From positions 1 to 56,176 of the forward strand of contig JAZRQY010000003.1 in the NCBI GenBank assembly GCA_045650185.1: DNA of 56,176 bases, written 5' to 3'. The stretch is from Scatosoma sp045650185 (GTDB lineage: Bacteria; Bacillota; Clostridia; Christensenellales; Borkfalkiaceae). The notes under the pieces are model-generated. The model made no database searches, had not been told where the DNA came from, and saw only the letters and a list, made by a program, of their open reading frames with translations. Shown in pieces: positions 31,469-40,400 of this stretch. The position numbers and the translations under genes were made by a program. Each line of letters opens with the position of its first letter. The stretch's first letter is position 1.

Positions 31469-32770
31469 TTATTTCTTTTTATCGTCTAAAATTCTCGGGG
31501 TTTTGCGCTTGCGGTGTTTCTTACCTTCCTCCGCTTCCTTCAGCGCCTTTTCCCGTTCGTCAAATTGACGGTTGTATTCTACGTAGCGTTCGTCGTCCTT
31601 ATGCTCTTCTACGTAAGCCTCGGTATCCGCCACAATCGCTTCCTTACTCTCACGCAGTTTTTTAAGGTCGTCACGAGAATAGGAAGGAGGCAGGTCGTAT
31701 ACTCGCAATTCGTCGTCAATCGGTTTAATCGGGCGCGCCGACAACTGTGACTTGCCTGCCGCCAAGATAACGCGATTGTATTCGAGGGTCGCCTCGCTGT
31801 TTTCACCGTCTGCGGAAAGCGCGTTTTTATCGTAGATACCTCTACCCACTTTTGCGCCAGAAATCTTCGGGTTGATATACTTATCAAACGCCCACTGCGC
31901 AAAGTTCAACCACACGAGCAACGTGTAGGAAAGCGCAAACAGCAGCAAGATCATCACCGCCGCCATCAGGAAGAAGCCTTGTCCGCCGATGAGGAAGAGC
32001 AGGTAAGGCAACAGTGCCAACGCGCCGAAGAACACCGTCTGCGGCAACATACCAATCGTCATCAAGAAAGCGTTTTTAATCAGCGCAACGAATCCCATCG
32101 TGTAGTTTACGCCGAGGGCGATCATCCAAAAGCTCATGCAAGCCACCACCGCCAAAACGACGTAGCTTACAATCGATGCAATGGTAAGCACCACTTCTTG
32201 GAACTTACTGAGATTATCCTGCACGAGCGTCATAGCCACCGAATCCTGCGTAAGAACGGTGATCGTAAGCGTAATGACGAAGAACAGCGCCGTCTGCAAA
32301 GCGTTTTTGAAATTCAGCTTTACCCCACGCCAGAAATCGTTGGCAACGAAAATACCTTCCGTCCAAACCATATTTCTCATAACGTACATACCGCCAGCCA
32401 AACCAACCGCCGCAACGATGGAAGAAAGGGTCAGCAGTCCGTACGAAGTCATATCGATCGTCAAGGCAAGAATCTCCGATTGACCCTGCATATTCGGCGC
32501 AACGGGATACCCTACGCCAAGGTTTGCGCCAAACGGATAGATTGCGCCCATCGCTTCAGAATACGTTACGGAAAAAATAATTACCGCAAGCATCGGAATA
32601 AAGAAAATCAACATCAAAAGATTGATCTTTACCAGCTTGCCAAAGTTCCCTTTAAAAATATCGAAAAAGAGCTGCCAACGGTTTGTCGGCAACGTACTTC
32701 TTGCGTAATCCTCACTTCTCTCTTTTCCTTCCAGCATACGGGCAATCAGCCCTTTTTTCTGTTGAGCCAT
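31469..32770 (-). CDS. YesL/DUF624-like membrane protein
   Basis: A 433-aa protein. The N-terminal part contains NRWQLFFDIFKGNFGKLVKINLL split by the membrane start, then GGMYVMRNMVWTEGIFVAND, which resembles the DUF624/YesL style. Six hydrophobic segments span about residues 50-290. The C-terminal 130 residues are highly charged and probably cytosolic, ending in a Lys/Arg-rich tail (KKHRKRKTPRI). DUF624 proteins are usually about 200 aa, so this one is extended. Function unknown; the family often sits near sugar transport genes, but none is here. Own promoter at 32835-32863, divergent from the lysine riboswitch. Confidence 0.7.
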   Translation of the reverse strand: MAQQKKGLIARMLEGKERSEDYARSTLPTNRWQLFFDIFKGNFGKLVKINLLMLIFFIPMLAVIIFSVTYSEAMGAIYPFGANLGVGYPVAPNMQGQSEILALTIDMTSYGLLTLSSIVAAVGLAGGMYVMRNMVWTEGIFVANDFWRGVKLNFKNALQTALFFVITLTITVLTQDSVAMTLVQDNLSKFQEVVLTIASIVSYVVLAVVACMSFWMIALGVNYTMGFVALIKNAFLMTIGMLPQTVFFGALALLPYLLFLIGGQGFFLMAAVMILLLFALSYTLLVWLNFAQWAFDKYINPKISGAKVGRGIYDKNALSADGENSEATLEYNRVILAAGKSQLSARPIKPIDDELRVYDLPPSYSRDDLKKLRESKEAIVADTEAYVEEHKDDERYVEYNRQFDEREKALKEAEEGKKHRKRKTPRILDDKKK

Positions 32771-32834
32771 AGAAACTGCACTCCATTGATTGTTTTCGGC
32801 GTAATATTCGCTACGCCATAATTATCCAAATACT

Positions 32835-32863
32835 ATTTTACTATACTTTTGTGATAATTTCAA
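32835..32863 (-). promoter_or_regulatory. promoter of the DUF624-like gene (TTGAAA-17-TAAAAT)
   Basis: TTGAAA (32863-32858) and TAAAAT (32840-32835) on the minus strand are 17 nt apart. It may also drive the following methyltransferase, hslO, TPR and HEAT-like genes. Confidence 0.55.
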
Positions 32864-32913
32864 GAAAAAAACGGGAATTTTTCCAAATTAAATAGCGAAT
32901 ACGTAAAAAATCT

Positions 32914-32942
32914 TTGACTTTTTTTTCTTTCTGTGTTAAAAT
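32914..32942 (+). promoter_or_regulatory. promoter of the riboswitch-asd-dapA-dapB operon (TTGACT-17-TAAAAT)
   Basis: TTGACT (32914-32919) and TAAAAT (32937-32942) are 17 nt apart. The predicted start near 32949 is just before the riboswitch aptamer. Confidence 0.65.
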
Positions 32943-32951
32943 AACCTCGTC

Positions 32952-33122
32952 AAATAGAGGAGCGGTTGAACATCAGTACTCGTTTTTCGTTCGTTGGACG
33001 TGCGAAGTCCACACCAAGCAAGCTTGGCGGAACTCGAGGAAAGGGTATCACCGCCGAAGCGGATTGCCTCTTCGCTTGCATCCGCTGGGCGTACGGGAGA
33101 ATACCCGTGCGACTGCCACCGT
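32952..33122 (+). promoter_or_regulatory. lysine riboswitch (L box)
   Basis: Ordered L-box motifs are visible: AGAGGAGCG (from 32956), AGTA, GGAAAGG, CGCCGAAGCG, GCTGGGCGTACGG and GCGACTGCCA near 33110-33119. The spacing and order match the five-helix lysine aptamer. It senses lysine and shuts off the downstream operon, here by termination at 33178-33205. It lies directly before asd, dapA and dapB, the expected target set. Confidence 0.93.
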
Positions 33123-33177
33123 CCGTGCGCGCGCTATTCGATATTTTCCCCTCAGGGAAATTCGGGCTTTTGCGTAT

Positions 33178-33205
33178 GGCGGTAATTCTACCGTCTATTT
33201 TTTTT
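33178..33205 (+). terminator. riboswitch-controlled terminator before asd
   Basis: GGCGGTA and TACCGTC form a 7-bp stem (one G-T pair) with an ATTC loop, followed by TATTTTTTTT. The T run ends 13 nt before the asd ATG and abuts the SD (GGGAG). Confidence 0.85.
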
Positions 33206-33218
33206 GGGAGTGTATTAT

Positions 33219-34298
33219 ATGAAAAAGTTTAACGTTGGCGTCATCGGCGCAACCGGCATGGTTGGACAAAGGTTTATGTTGTTGCTCGCCGAGCATCCCT
33301 GGTTTGACGTAAAAGTTTTGGCGGCCTCCTCTCGTTCCGCAGGAAAGACCTACGAGGAAGCAGTTGGCAATAAGTGGGCTTTCGATTGCCCTATCCCCAA
33401 GCGGTACTTAAGCATGACCGTTTTGGATGCGGAAAAGGATATGGAAACCATTGGCTCGCAGGTAGATTTCGTCTTCTGCGCCGTCAGCCTCGACAAAGCT
33501 GCAACCAAGGCCTTGGAAGAACGCTATGCAAAGGCGGAAATCCCCGTCGTTTCCAACAACTCGGCGCACCGCTTTACGGCAGACGTGCCGATGGTGATTC
33601 CTGAAATCAATGACAATCATCTTGAAGTCATCCCCTCGCAGAGAAAACGTTTGGGAACGAAGCGTGGCTTTATCGCCGTCAAGTCGAATTGCTCGTTGCA
33701 ATCGTACGTACCCCTTCTGCACCCCTTGCGCGAATTTGGCGTAAAAGAGGTTGCGGTATGCACCTATCAGGCAATCTCCGGCGCAGGCAAAACGTTTGCG
33801 ACGATGCCTGAAATTTTGGATAACGTCATCCCCTATATCGGCGGCGAGGAAGAAAAGAGCGAGAAAGAACCCCTCAAAATCTGGGGCGAAGTTCAGGGCG
33901 ATGAAATCGTATCGGCAAACGCCCCTGCTATCACGGCGCAATGCTTGCGTGTACCCGTTTCCGACGGACACACCGCGGCGGTGTTCGTACGCTTTGAAAC
34001 CAAGCCTACGAAGGAGCAGATTTTGTCCGCTTGGAAAAACTTCTCGGGCGCACCGCAGAGCCTGCAACTCCCCTCTGCCCCTGCGCAATTCATTCGCTAC
34101 TTTGAAGAGGACAATCGTCCGCAGGCAAAGCTCGACAGAATGGAAGGCAACGGCATGAGCGTTACGGCAGGCAGACTTCGTGAGGACAGCGTATACGATT
34201 ATAAGTTTATCGGGCTTTCCCACAACACTCTGCGCGGCGCGGCAGGCGGCGCGGTACTGCTGGCTGAGTTGCTTGCGGCAAAGGGATATTTTGATTGA
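33219..34298 (+). CDS. asd: aspartate-semialdehyde dehydrogenase (archaeal/fungal-like form)
   Basis: Reduces aspartyl phosphate to aspartate semialdehyde with NADPH, a step shared by lysine/diaminopimelate, threonine and methionine synthesis. The 359-aa protein has the nucleotide site VGVIGATGMVGQRF (about 5-18), the catalytic Cys in KSNCSLQ and the later signature ISGAGKTF. Length and the SNCSLQSYVPLL text fit the archaeal/fungal subgroup rather than the E. coli one. The ATG at 33219 is preferred over an in-frame one 15 nt upstream because SD GGGAG lies between them. It is the first gene of a lysine-riboswitch operon. Confidence 0.92.
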   Translation: MKKFNVGVIGATGMVGQRFMLLLAEHPWFDVKVLAASSRSAGKTYEEAVGNKWAFDCPIPKRYLSMTVLDAEKDMETIGSQVDFVFCAVSLDKAATKALEERYAKAEIPVVSNNSAHRFTADVPMVIPEINDNHLEVIPSQRKRLGTKRGFIAVKSNCSLQSYVPLLHPLREFGVKEVAVCTYQAISGAGKTFATMPEILDNVIPYIGGEEEKSEKEPLKIWGEVQGDEIVSANAPAITAQCLRVPVSDGHTAAVFVRFETKPTKEQILSAWKNFSGAPQSLQLPSAPAQFIRYFEEDNRPQAKLDRMEGNGMSVTAGRLREDSVYDYKFIGLSHNTLRGAAGGAVLLAELLAAKGYFD

Positions 34299-34361
34299 CA
34301 CGTCTTACTTGGCATTTTAACGCCAAGCACAAAAAACGAAAAAGGATAATAGTATAAGGGT

Positions 34362-35252
34362 ATGAAAGGTTTTTTTAAGGGTAGCGCTACTGCGCTGATT
34401 ACACCGTTCAACGAAAGCGGTATCAACTTCGATGCGTTAGGGGCTTTAATTGAACACCAAATCGCAGGCGGCACTTCGGCTATCGTATTTTTGGGTACGA
34501 CGGGCGAGCCTTCCACTATGACGTTCGAGGAAGAGCATATCTTGATGGACTACGCCGTGAAAAAAGTGGCAGGCAGAGCGAAGGTTGTCTTCGGCTGTGG
34601 CAGCAACAACACGGGCGATGCCGTCATGACCGCAAAGGCGGCAGAAAAGTTCGGTGGCGACGGCTTGCTTGCCGTTACCCCCTACTACAACAAATGCACG
34701 CAGAACGGCTTGGTGGCATATTATAAGGCAATCTGCGAGGCGGTATCTATCCCCGTCATCGCCTATAACGTACCCGGCAGAACGGGCGTAGAAATCCAGC
34801 CCGCTACCATGGCGAAGATTGCAGAAATCCCCAACATCGCAGGCATCAAGGATGCAGGTGGCAATATGGCAAAGACCATGGAAACCCTCCGCCTTGTCCG
34901 TGATAAGTGCGACGTCTATTCGGGCGAAGACGCCCTGAACCTCCCCATCCTTGCTTGTGGCGGCGTAGGCGTTATCTCCGTTTTATCCAACGTTATACCG
35001 GCTGACATAGCAAAGCTGTGCGACCTCGTTTTGGACGGCAAAATGGAAGAGGCGATTGCGCTCAACGACAAGCTGTTGCCCGTGGCAAACGCTTGCTTCG
35101 TAGAGGTCAACCCTATCCCCGTGAAAGAGGCGATGAACCTCATTGGCTTCGATGCAGGCGTGCCTAGAGCTCCCCTTACGAAAATCGAGGACGCAAATCG
35201 CGAAAAGTTGATTGCGGCTATGCAAGCCTATGGCTTGGAGGTGCAGGCATGA
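34362..35252 (+). CDS. dapA: 4-hydroxy-tetrahydrodipicolinate synthase
   Basis: Condenses pyruvate with aspartate semialdehyde, the committed step to diaminopimelate and lysine. The 296-aa TIM-barrel protein has the family marks GTTGEPSTM (about 46-54), the VTPYYNKCTQNGL stretch, the Tyr in AYNVPGRTG, and the Schiff-base Lys in NIAGIKDAGG (about 155-165). It lies 63 nt after asd and overlaps dapB by 4 nt. Other family members exist (NanA, KDG aldolase), but the operon settles the role. Confidence 0.95.
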   Translation: MKGFFKGSATALITPFNESGINFDALGALIEHQIAGGTSAIVFLGTTGEPSTMTFEEEHILMDYAVKKVAGRAKVVFGCGSNNTGDAVMTAKAAEKFGGDGLLAVTPYYNKCTQNGLVAYYKAICEAVSIPVIAYNVPGRTGVEIQPATMAKIAEIPNIAGIKDAGGNMAKTMETLRLVRDKCDVYSGEDALNLPILACGGVGVISVLSNVIPADIAKLCDLVLDGKMEEAIALNDKLLPVANACFVEVNPIPVKEAMNLIGFDAGVPRAPLTKIEDANREKLIAAMQAYGLEVQA

Positions 35253-35998
35253 TTAAGATATTGCTTTGCGGCGCTTGCGGAAAGATGGGCGGCAACGTAT
35301 TGTCGCTACTCTCCGAGGACGAGGAGGCAACCGTCGTTTGCGGCGTAGACCTCTACCCCAAAGAAATCAGCGTACCCGTTTACCGTAGCTTTGCAGACGT
35401 GAAAGAGGACGTGGACGTGATGATCGACTTCTCTTCCCCTGTTGGCTTGCAGGATCGTTTAGAATTTGCTAAGAGCAAAGGTATCGGCATCGTTTTGGCG
35501 TCCACGGGCTTTACCGCAGACGACCTCGCCTTGATACAGTCCTACGAAAAGGACGTCGCTATTTTCCGCACCGCTAACCTTTCCTTGGGTATCAACCTGA
35601 TGCAGGCGCTGGTGAAAGCGGCGGCGCAGGTTTTAGGCGAAGGCTTTGACGTGGAAATTATCGAAAAGCACCACAACCTCAAAAAAGACGCCCCCTCAGG
35701 GACGGCGTTGATGTTGGCTGACAGCGTGAACGAGGCGTTTGACGGTGGTAAGCAATTCGTCTATGGCAGAGAAGGTATCGTCGGCGCAAGAGAGAAAAAG
35801 GAAGTCGGTATTCACGCCGTACGCGGCGGTACGATCGTCGGCGAACACGAAGTGATTTTCGCAGGCGAGGACGAGGTGATTACCATTTCTCACTCTGCGG
35901 CAAGCAAACGCGTCTTTGCCGTTGGCGCAATTCGCGCGGCGAAGTGGCTAGTCGGAAAACCCGCAGGCAAGTACGAAATGAAAGATATGTTGGCTTAA
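35249..35998 (+). CDS. dapB: 4-hydroxy-tetrahydrodipicolinate reductase
   Basis: Reduces the DapA product to tetrahydrodipicolinate with NAD(P)H. The 249-aa protein has the nucleotide motif CGACGKMGGNVLSLL, IDFSSPVG, LASTGFTADD and the catalytic signature EIIEKHHNLKKDAPSGTAL (His and Lys). ATGA overlap with dapA means translational coupling. A strong terminator closes the operon 7 nt after the stop. The rest of the lysine pathway is not in the window. Confidence 0.96.
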   Translation: MIKILLCGACGKMGGNVLSLLSEDEEATVVCGVDLYPKEISVPVYRSFADVKEDVDVMIDFSSPVGLQDRLEFAKSKGIGIVLASTGFTADDLALIQSYEKDVAIFRTANLSLGINLMQALVKAAAQVLGEGFDVEIIEKHHNLKKDAPSGTALMLADSVNEAFDGGKQFVYGREGIVGAREKKEVGIHAVRGGTIVGEHEVIFAGEDEVITISHSAASKRVFAVGAIRAAKWLVGKPAGKYEMKDMLA

Positions 35999-36004
35999 AA
36001 CCAC

Positions 36005-36039
36005 CCCCTTTCCCTACCAAACGGGAGAGGGGCTTTTTT
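36005..36039 (+). terminator. terminator of the asd-dapA-dapB operon
   Basis: CCCCTTTCCC and GGGAGAGGGG form a 10-bp stem (one G-T pair) with an 8-nt loop, followed by CTTTTTT. Confidence 0.9.
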
Positions 36040-36087
36040 ATGCAACACAGCTTGTAATATTATCTTATGACATTTTTGAAAAAATGC

Positions 36088-36117
36088 TTGACGAGGCATA
36101 TGCACATATGATAGAAT
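36088..36117 (+). promoter_or_regulatory. promoter of the GNAT-like gene (TTGACG-18-TAGAAT)
   Basis: TTGACG (36088-36093) and TAGAAT (36112-36117) are 18 nt apart, with an extended -10 TG (TGATAGAAT). The leader is about 40 nt. Confidence 0.6.
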
Positions 36118-36164
36118 AAATAAAAGTTCTTATTTTTTATTCTAAAAAAAGGAATGCGCGTTTC

Positions 36165-37286
36165 ATGTTGCAAATCATCGAAGTACAAACGAGAAAACAA
36201 AGAAAAGAGTTCGTGGAATACCCCTTGCGGTTGTACAAGGGGAATCCCTATTTCGTTCCCCCGCTTTACGGCGACGAAATGGCGATGTTTACTGACAAGA
36301 ATATCTACAATAAAACCTGTAAATCCGTGTTCTATTTGGCAGAACGGGACGGCAAAACCGTCGGTCGCATTCAAGGGATTTTGCAAACGCAATACAACGA
36401 AATTCACGGCGCCAAGCAGGCACGCTTTACCCGCTTTGACTGTGAGAACGACCCCGCCACCGCAAAGGCTTTGTTTAATGCCGTAGAGGAATGGGCGCGC
36501 TCCTTAGAGATGGACAATATCGTCGGGCCTCTTGGCTACAGCGATTTAGAGCGTGAAGGATTGCTGATTGAAGGCTTTGAATACCTCTCCACCTTCGAAG
36601 AACAGTACAACTACGAATATTACCCTGCTTTAGTAGAGGCGTGCGGATACGTAAAGGACTCTGATTGGTTGGAATATCGTTTGTTCCGCTTAAAGGATGA
36701 CCCGAAAAGAATGCAGACCCTGCTGGATCATTCCTTGAAAAAGTACAACCTGCACGTCGTCGATCCGAAAATGTCCGTGCGCGAATTTGTCAAACGCTAT
36801 GCCAAGGGTTTCTTCCATTGTATCGACGAATGCTATAAGGATTTGTACGGCTTTGTTCCCTACACCCCCGAAATGCAAAAGCAAATGATCGATCAATTCC
36901 AACTGCTGCTCAGCCGTAAGTATATCGCCGCCGTGTGCGACGAAAATGACGAAGTGGTTGCCTGCGGCATATGTCTGCCCGGTATGGGGAAAGCCCTGCA
37001 AAAAAGCGGCGGCCGTTTGACCCCTGGCGCACTCTGCAAACTACTGCGCGCAGTAAAGAAGCCTGACACTATCGACTTTGGCTTGATCGGCGTTATGCCA
37101 AAATATCGTAATACGGGCTTGGCGGTATTTATGTACACCGTCCTGCAGGGGATGTTAGAGGATCCCAACGTCAAATATATGGAAACCAACCTGAATATGG
37201 AGAGCAACGCCAATATCCAAGCGCTTTGGAAACGCTTTGAGCATATCCAACACAAACGCAGACGCTCGTACATAAAACACCTTTAA
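36165..37286 (+). CDS. GNAT-like N-acetyltransferase-fold protein
   Basis: A 373-aa soluble protein. The first third resembles the large GNAT-fold family found in many Clostridia: VEYPLRLYKGNPYFVPPLYGDE, FYLAERDGKTVGRIQGI and ARFTRFDCENDPATAKALF. The C-terminal part holds GLIGVMPKYRNTGLAVFMYTVL, which looks like an acetyl-CoA binding loop (R/Q-x-x-G-x-G/A). The substrate is unknown and no operon partner exists: promoter upstream, terminator downstream. It could be an enzyme or a degenerate binding protein. Confidence 0.75.
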   Translation: MLQIIEVQTRKQRKEFVEYPLRLYKGNPYFVPPLYGDEMAMFTDKNIYNKTCKSVFYLAERDGKTVGRIQGILQTQYNEIHGAKQARFTRFDCENDPATAKALFNAVEEWARSLEMDNIVGPLGYSDLEREGLLIEGFEYLSTFEEQYNYEYYPALVEACGYVKDSDWLEYRLFRLKDDPKRMQTLLDHSLKKYNLHVVDPKMSVREFVKRYAKGFFHCIDECYKDLYGFVPYTPEMQKQMIDQFQLLLSRKYIAAVCDENDEVVACGICLPGMGKALQKSGGRLTPGALCKLLRAVKKPDTIDFGLIGVMPKYRNTGLAVFMYTVLQGMLEDPNVKYMETNLNMESNANIQALWKRFEHIQHKRRRSYIKHL

Positions 37287-37299
37287 CGCATTAACAACC

Positions 37300-37336
37300 T
37301 AAGCCGACGTTTCACGAAGAAGCGTCGGCTTTTTTC
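37300..37336 (+). terminator. terminator of the GNAT-like gene
   Basis: AAGCCGACG and CGTCGGCTT form a 9-bp stem followed by TTTTTT. Confidence 0.85.
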
Positions 37337-37353
37337 TTTGCGTGTTTCAATTT

Positions 37354-37394
37354 CCTAAAAAAAGGGAATATTCCCAAGGAGAATTTTTTAGGAG
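37354..37394 (+). promoter_or_regulatory. hairpin overlapping the nifJ ribosome binding site
   Basis: CCTAAAAAA (37354-37362) pairs with TTTTTTAGG (37384-37392). The loop contains a perfect palindrome GGGAATATTCCC (37364-37375). The 3' strand of the stem includes the first bases of the SD AGGAG (37390-37394), so folding would partly hide the RBS. The palindrome could also be a protein-binding site. The stem is mostly A-T, so stability is modest. Confidence 0.45.
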
Positions 37395-37402
37395 AGCTAT
37401 CT

Positions 37403-40400
37403 ATGAAAAAGACCACCATTGACGGAAACACCGCCGCCGCATACGCCTCGTACGCTTTTTCCGAGCTTGCAATCATCTACCCCATCACCCCCTCTTCCCC
37501 TATGGCGGAGCTTGCTGACCTATGGCAAGCGCAGGGAAAAGAAAACTTGTTCGGCAAAGTTCCCGAGGTCGTCGAAATGCAGTCGGAAGGGGGCGCGGCA
37601 GGCGCTTTACACGGCGCGTTGACCTGCGGCGCGCTCGCCACTACCTATACCTGCAGTCAAGGATTACTGCTGATGTTGCCAAATATGTATAAGATTGCAG
37701 GGGAGGCTCTGCCCACCGTCTTTCACGTAAGCGCACGGGCGTTATCTACGCACGCCCTCAGTATCTTCGGCGACCATCAAGACGTTATGGCGTGTCGGCA
37801 AACGGGCTTTTCAATGCTGTGCGCGTCGTCCGTACAAGAGACCGCCGATTTTGCCGTACTTGCTCACCTTGCAACGCTGTCTTCCAGCCTGCCCTTTTTG
37901 CATTTCTTCGACGGGTTTCGCACCTCGCACGAAACCTCTACCGTTGAACTAATGGAGTACGACGAACTGAAAATACTACTTTGCGAAGAGGACGTATCAC
38001 GCTTTAAAGCGCGTGCCCTCTCTCCCGACTCCCCTACCCAAAGAGGTACGGCGCAAAACCCCGACGTCTATTTCCAAAACCGAGAGCGCAGTCAGCCCCT
38101 CTACGCCGCCCTCCCCGACCTCGTACAAGCTTGGATGGACAAACTCGCCAAAATTACAAAACGGCAATACCACGTTTTTGATTATTACGGCGACCCTGCC
38201 GCAGAGCAAGTGCTGGTGATGATGGGCAGTGGCGCGCAAACCGCCCAAGAATGTGTGGATTCTTACAATCAACAAGGCAAGAAAGTCGGGCTGCTTATCG
38301 TACGACTTTACCGCCCTTTTGACGGGAAGCGGTTTTGTTCTGCCCTGCCAAAGACCTGCCGAAAAATCGCCGTTTTGGATAGAACCAAAGAGGCAGGCTC
38401 GGTGGGAGAGCCTCTGTATCTAGACGTCTGCGCCGCCCTCGCAGAAGGGGATAGACAAGAGATTGCCGTCGTAGGTGGTAGATACGGCTTGGGACAAAAG
38501 GAATTCACCCCTGCTATGATTGCCGCCGTCCTTGACAACCTTTGCCTGCCTGAACCGAAAAACCACTTTACCGTGGGCATTGACGACGATATCTCCCATA
38601 CCTCGTTGCCTATCCCCGATTTCCATATTGAGGGTCGGGATTTGACGGAATGCAAGTTTTACGGCCTCGGTTCGGATGGTAGCGTGGGCGCAAACAAAAA
38701 CTCGATTCAAATCATCGGCGAACACACAGACCTTTTCGTGCAAGGATATTTTCAGTACGATTCCCGAAAATCGGGAGGGTACACCATTTCCCACCTGCGG
38801 TTTGGAAAGAGCCCTATTCTCTCGGCGTACCTCGTCGAGCACCCCGGCTTTGTTGCTTGCCATAACACATCTTATCTAAACCGCTACGATATGTTGTCGG
38901 GCATACAAGAAAACGGCACGTTTCTATTAAACTGTCCTTGGACGGATTTAGAGCAGATAAACGCACACATGCCCCCTGCCTACAAGCAAATCATCGCCCA
39001 GAAAAACCTTCGTTTTTTTGTCATCAACGGCACAAAAATCGCAGGCGAAGCAGGACTCCCCGGAAAACACAGCACGGTGATGCAAGCCGCCTTTTTCCGT
39101 CTTCATCCGCACATTTTACCATATGAACGAGCAATACAGCTGTTAGAGGACACCTTACGGCGAAAATTCTCCGCAAAGGGCGAAGAAGTGATAAACGCAA
39201 ACCTAACCGCCATTTCAAAAGTGCCTGCCGCCTTGAAGGAAATCGTTTATCCCAAAGAATGGGCAACGGCGACCACGGAAAACCCCGAACAGACCGACGA
39301 TAAAAACGGCTATTTTAACGAGTATATTTCCCCCATTTTGCGACTGAAAGGAGATAGTCTTCCCGTGTCCGTCTTCTCGATAGACGGCACCGTTCCGACA
39401 GACACCGCAAAGCTGGAAAAACACGGCGTAGCGGCATCCATTCCTCGTTGGGTTCCAGAAAACTGTATACAATGCAATCAATGCTCCTTCGTCTGTCCGC
39501 ACGCATGTATTCGCCCCTACCTCTTTGAGGATGGCGACTCCGTACCGCAGGACTTTCATAGCCTTTCAGCAACGGGTATGCAAGGAAAGCGCTTTCGAAT
39601 ACAAGTTTCCGTCCACGATTGTATGGGCTGTGGGGTGTGCGCTCGTACCTGCCCTGCGAAAAACAAAGCGCTTGTAATGACTCCTGTGGGCGAATTGCCC
39701 GAGAAAGAAGGGGAAAACTGGGCATTTGCGCAAACGTTGCCGAGCCCCGATCCGTCCACCTTTCGCGCAGATACGGTGAAAGGTAGCCAGTTTAAACAGC
39801 CCCTCTTCGAGTTCTCCTACGCCTGCGCAGGTTGCGGAGAAACCCCTTATATTAAGCTATTAACACAGCTGTTTGGCGAGAGGCTACTCATTGCCAACGC
39901 CACCGGTTGTTCGTCCATTTACGGTGGCTCCTCGCCTACCTGCCCTTACGCAAAGACGAAGGATGGGAAAGGCCCTGCTTGGGCGAGTTCCCTCTTTGAG
40001 GACAACGCCGAGTTCGGGCTTGGAATGCGCCTTGCCTGCGATTTAAAAGAGGACGGAAAGGAAAAATCCGTCTGGTGTATCGGTGGCGACGGCTGGGCGT
40101 ACGACATCGGCTACGGAGGGCTGGACCACGTCTTGGCAAGCGATAAAAATATCAATATTTTGGTGCTGGATTCGGAAGTCTATTCCAACACAGGTGGACA
40201 ACTGTCCAAGGCAACACCTTTGGCCGCGACCGCGCGTTTTGCCGTCAAAGGCAAGCGAACGAGGAAAAAGCCCCTCGGTCTGATGGCGATGCAATATAAA
40301 AACGTCTACGTGGCGCAGGTGTCCTTAGGGGCGAATATGCAACAGCTTGTGCGCACGCTTTTGGAGGCAGAGGCGCACGACGGGCCGTCGCTGGTCATTG

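Noticed and set aside
32914..33232. Open frames of up to 102 codons across the lysine riboswitch
   Set aside because: The sequence is explained by the aptamer and terminator; the frames have no RBS and no protein likeness.
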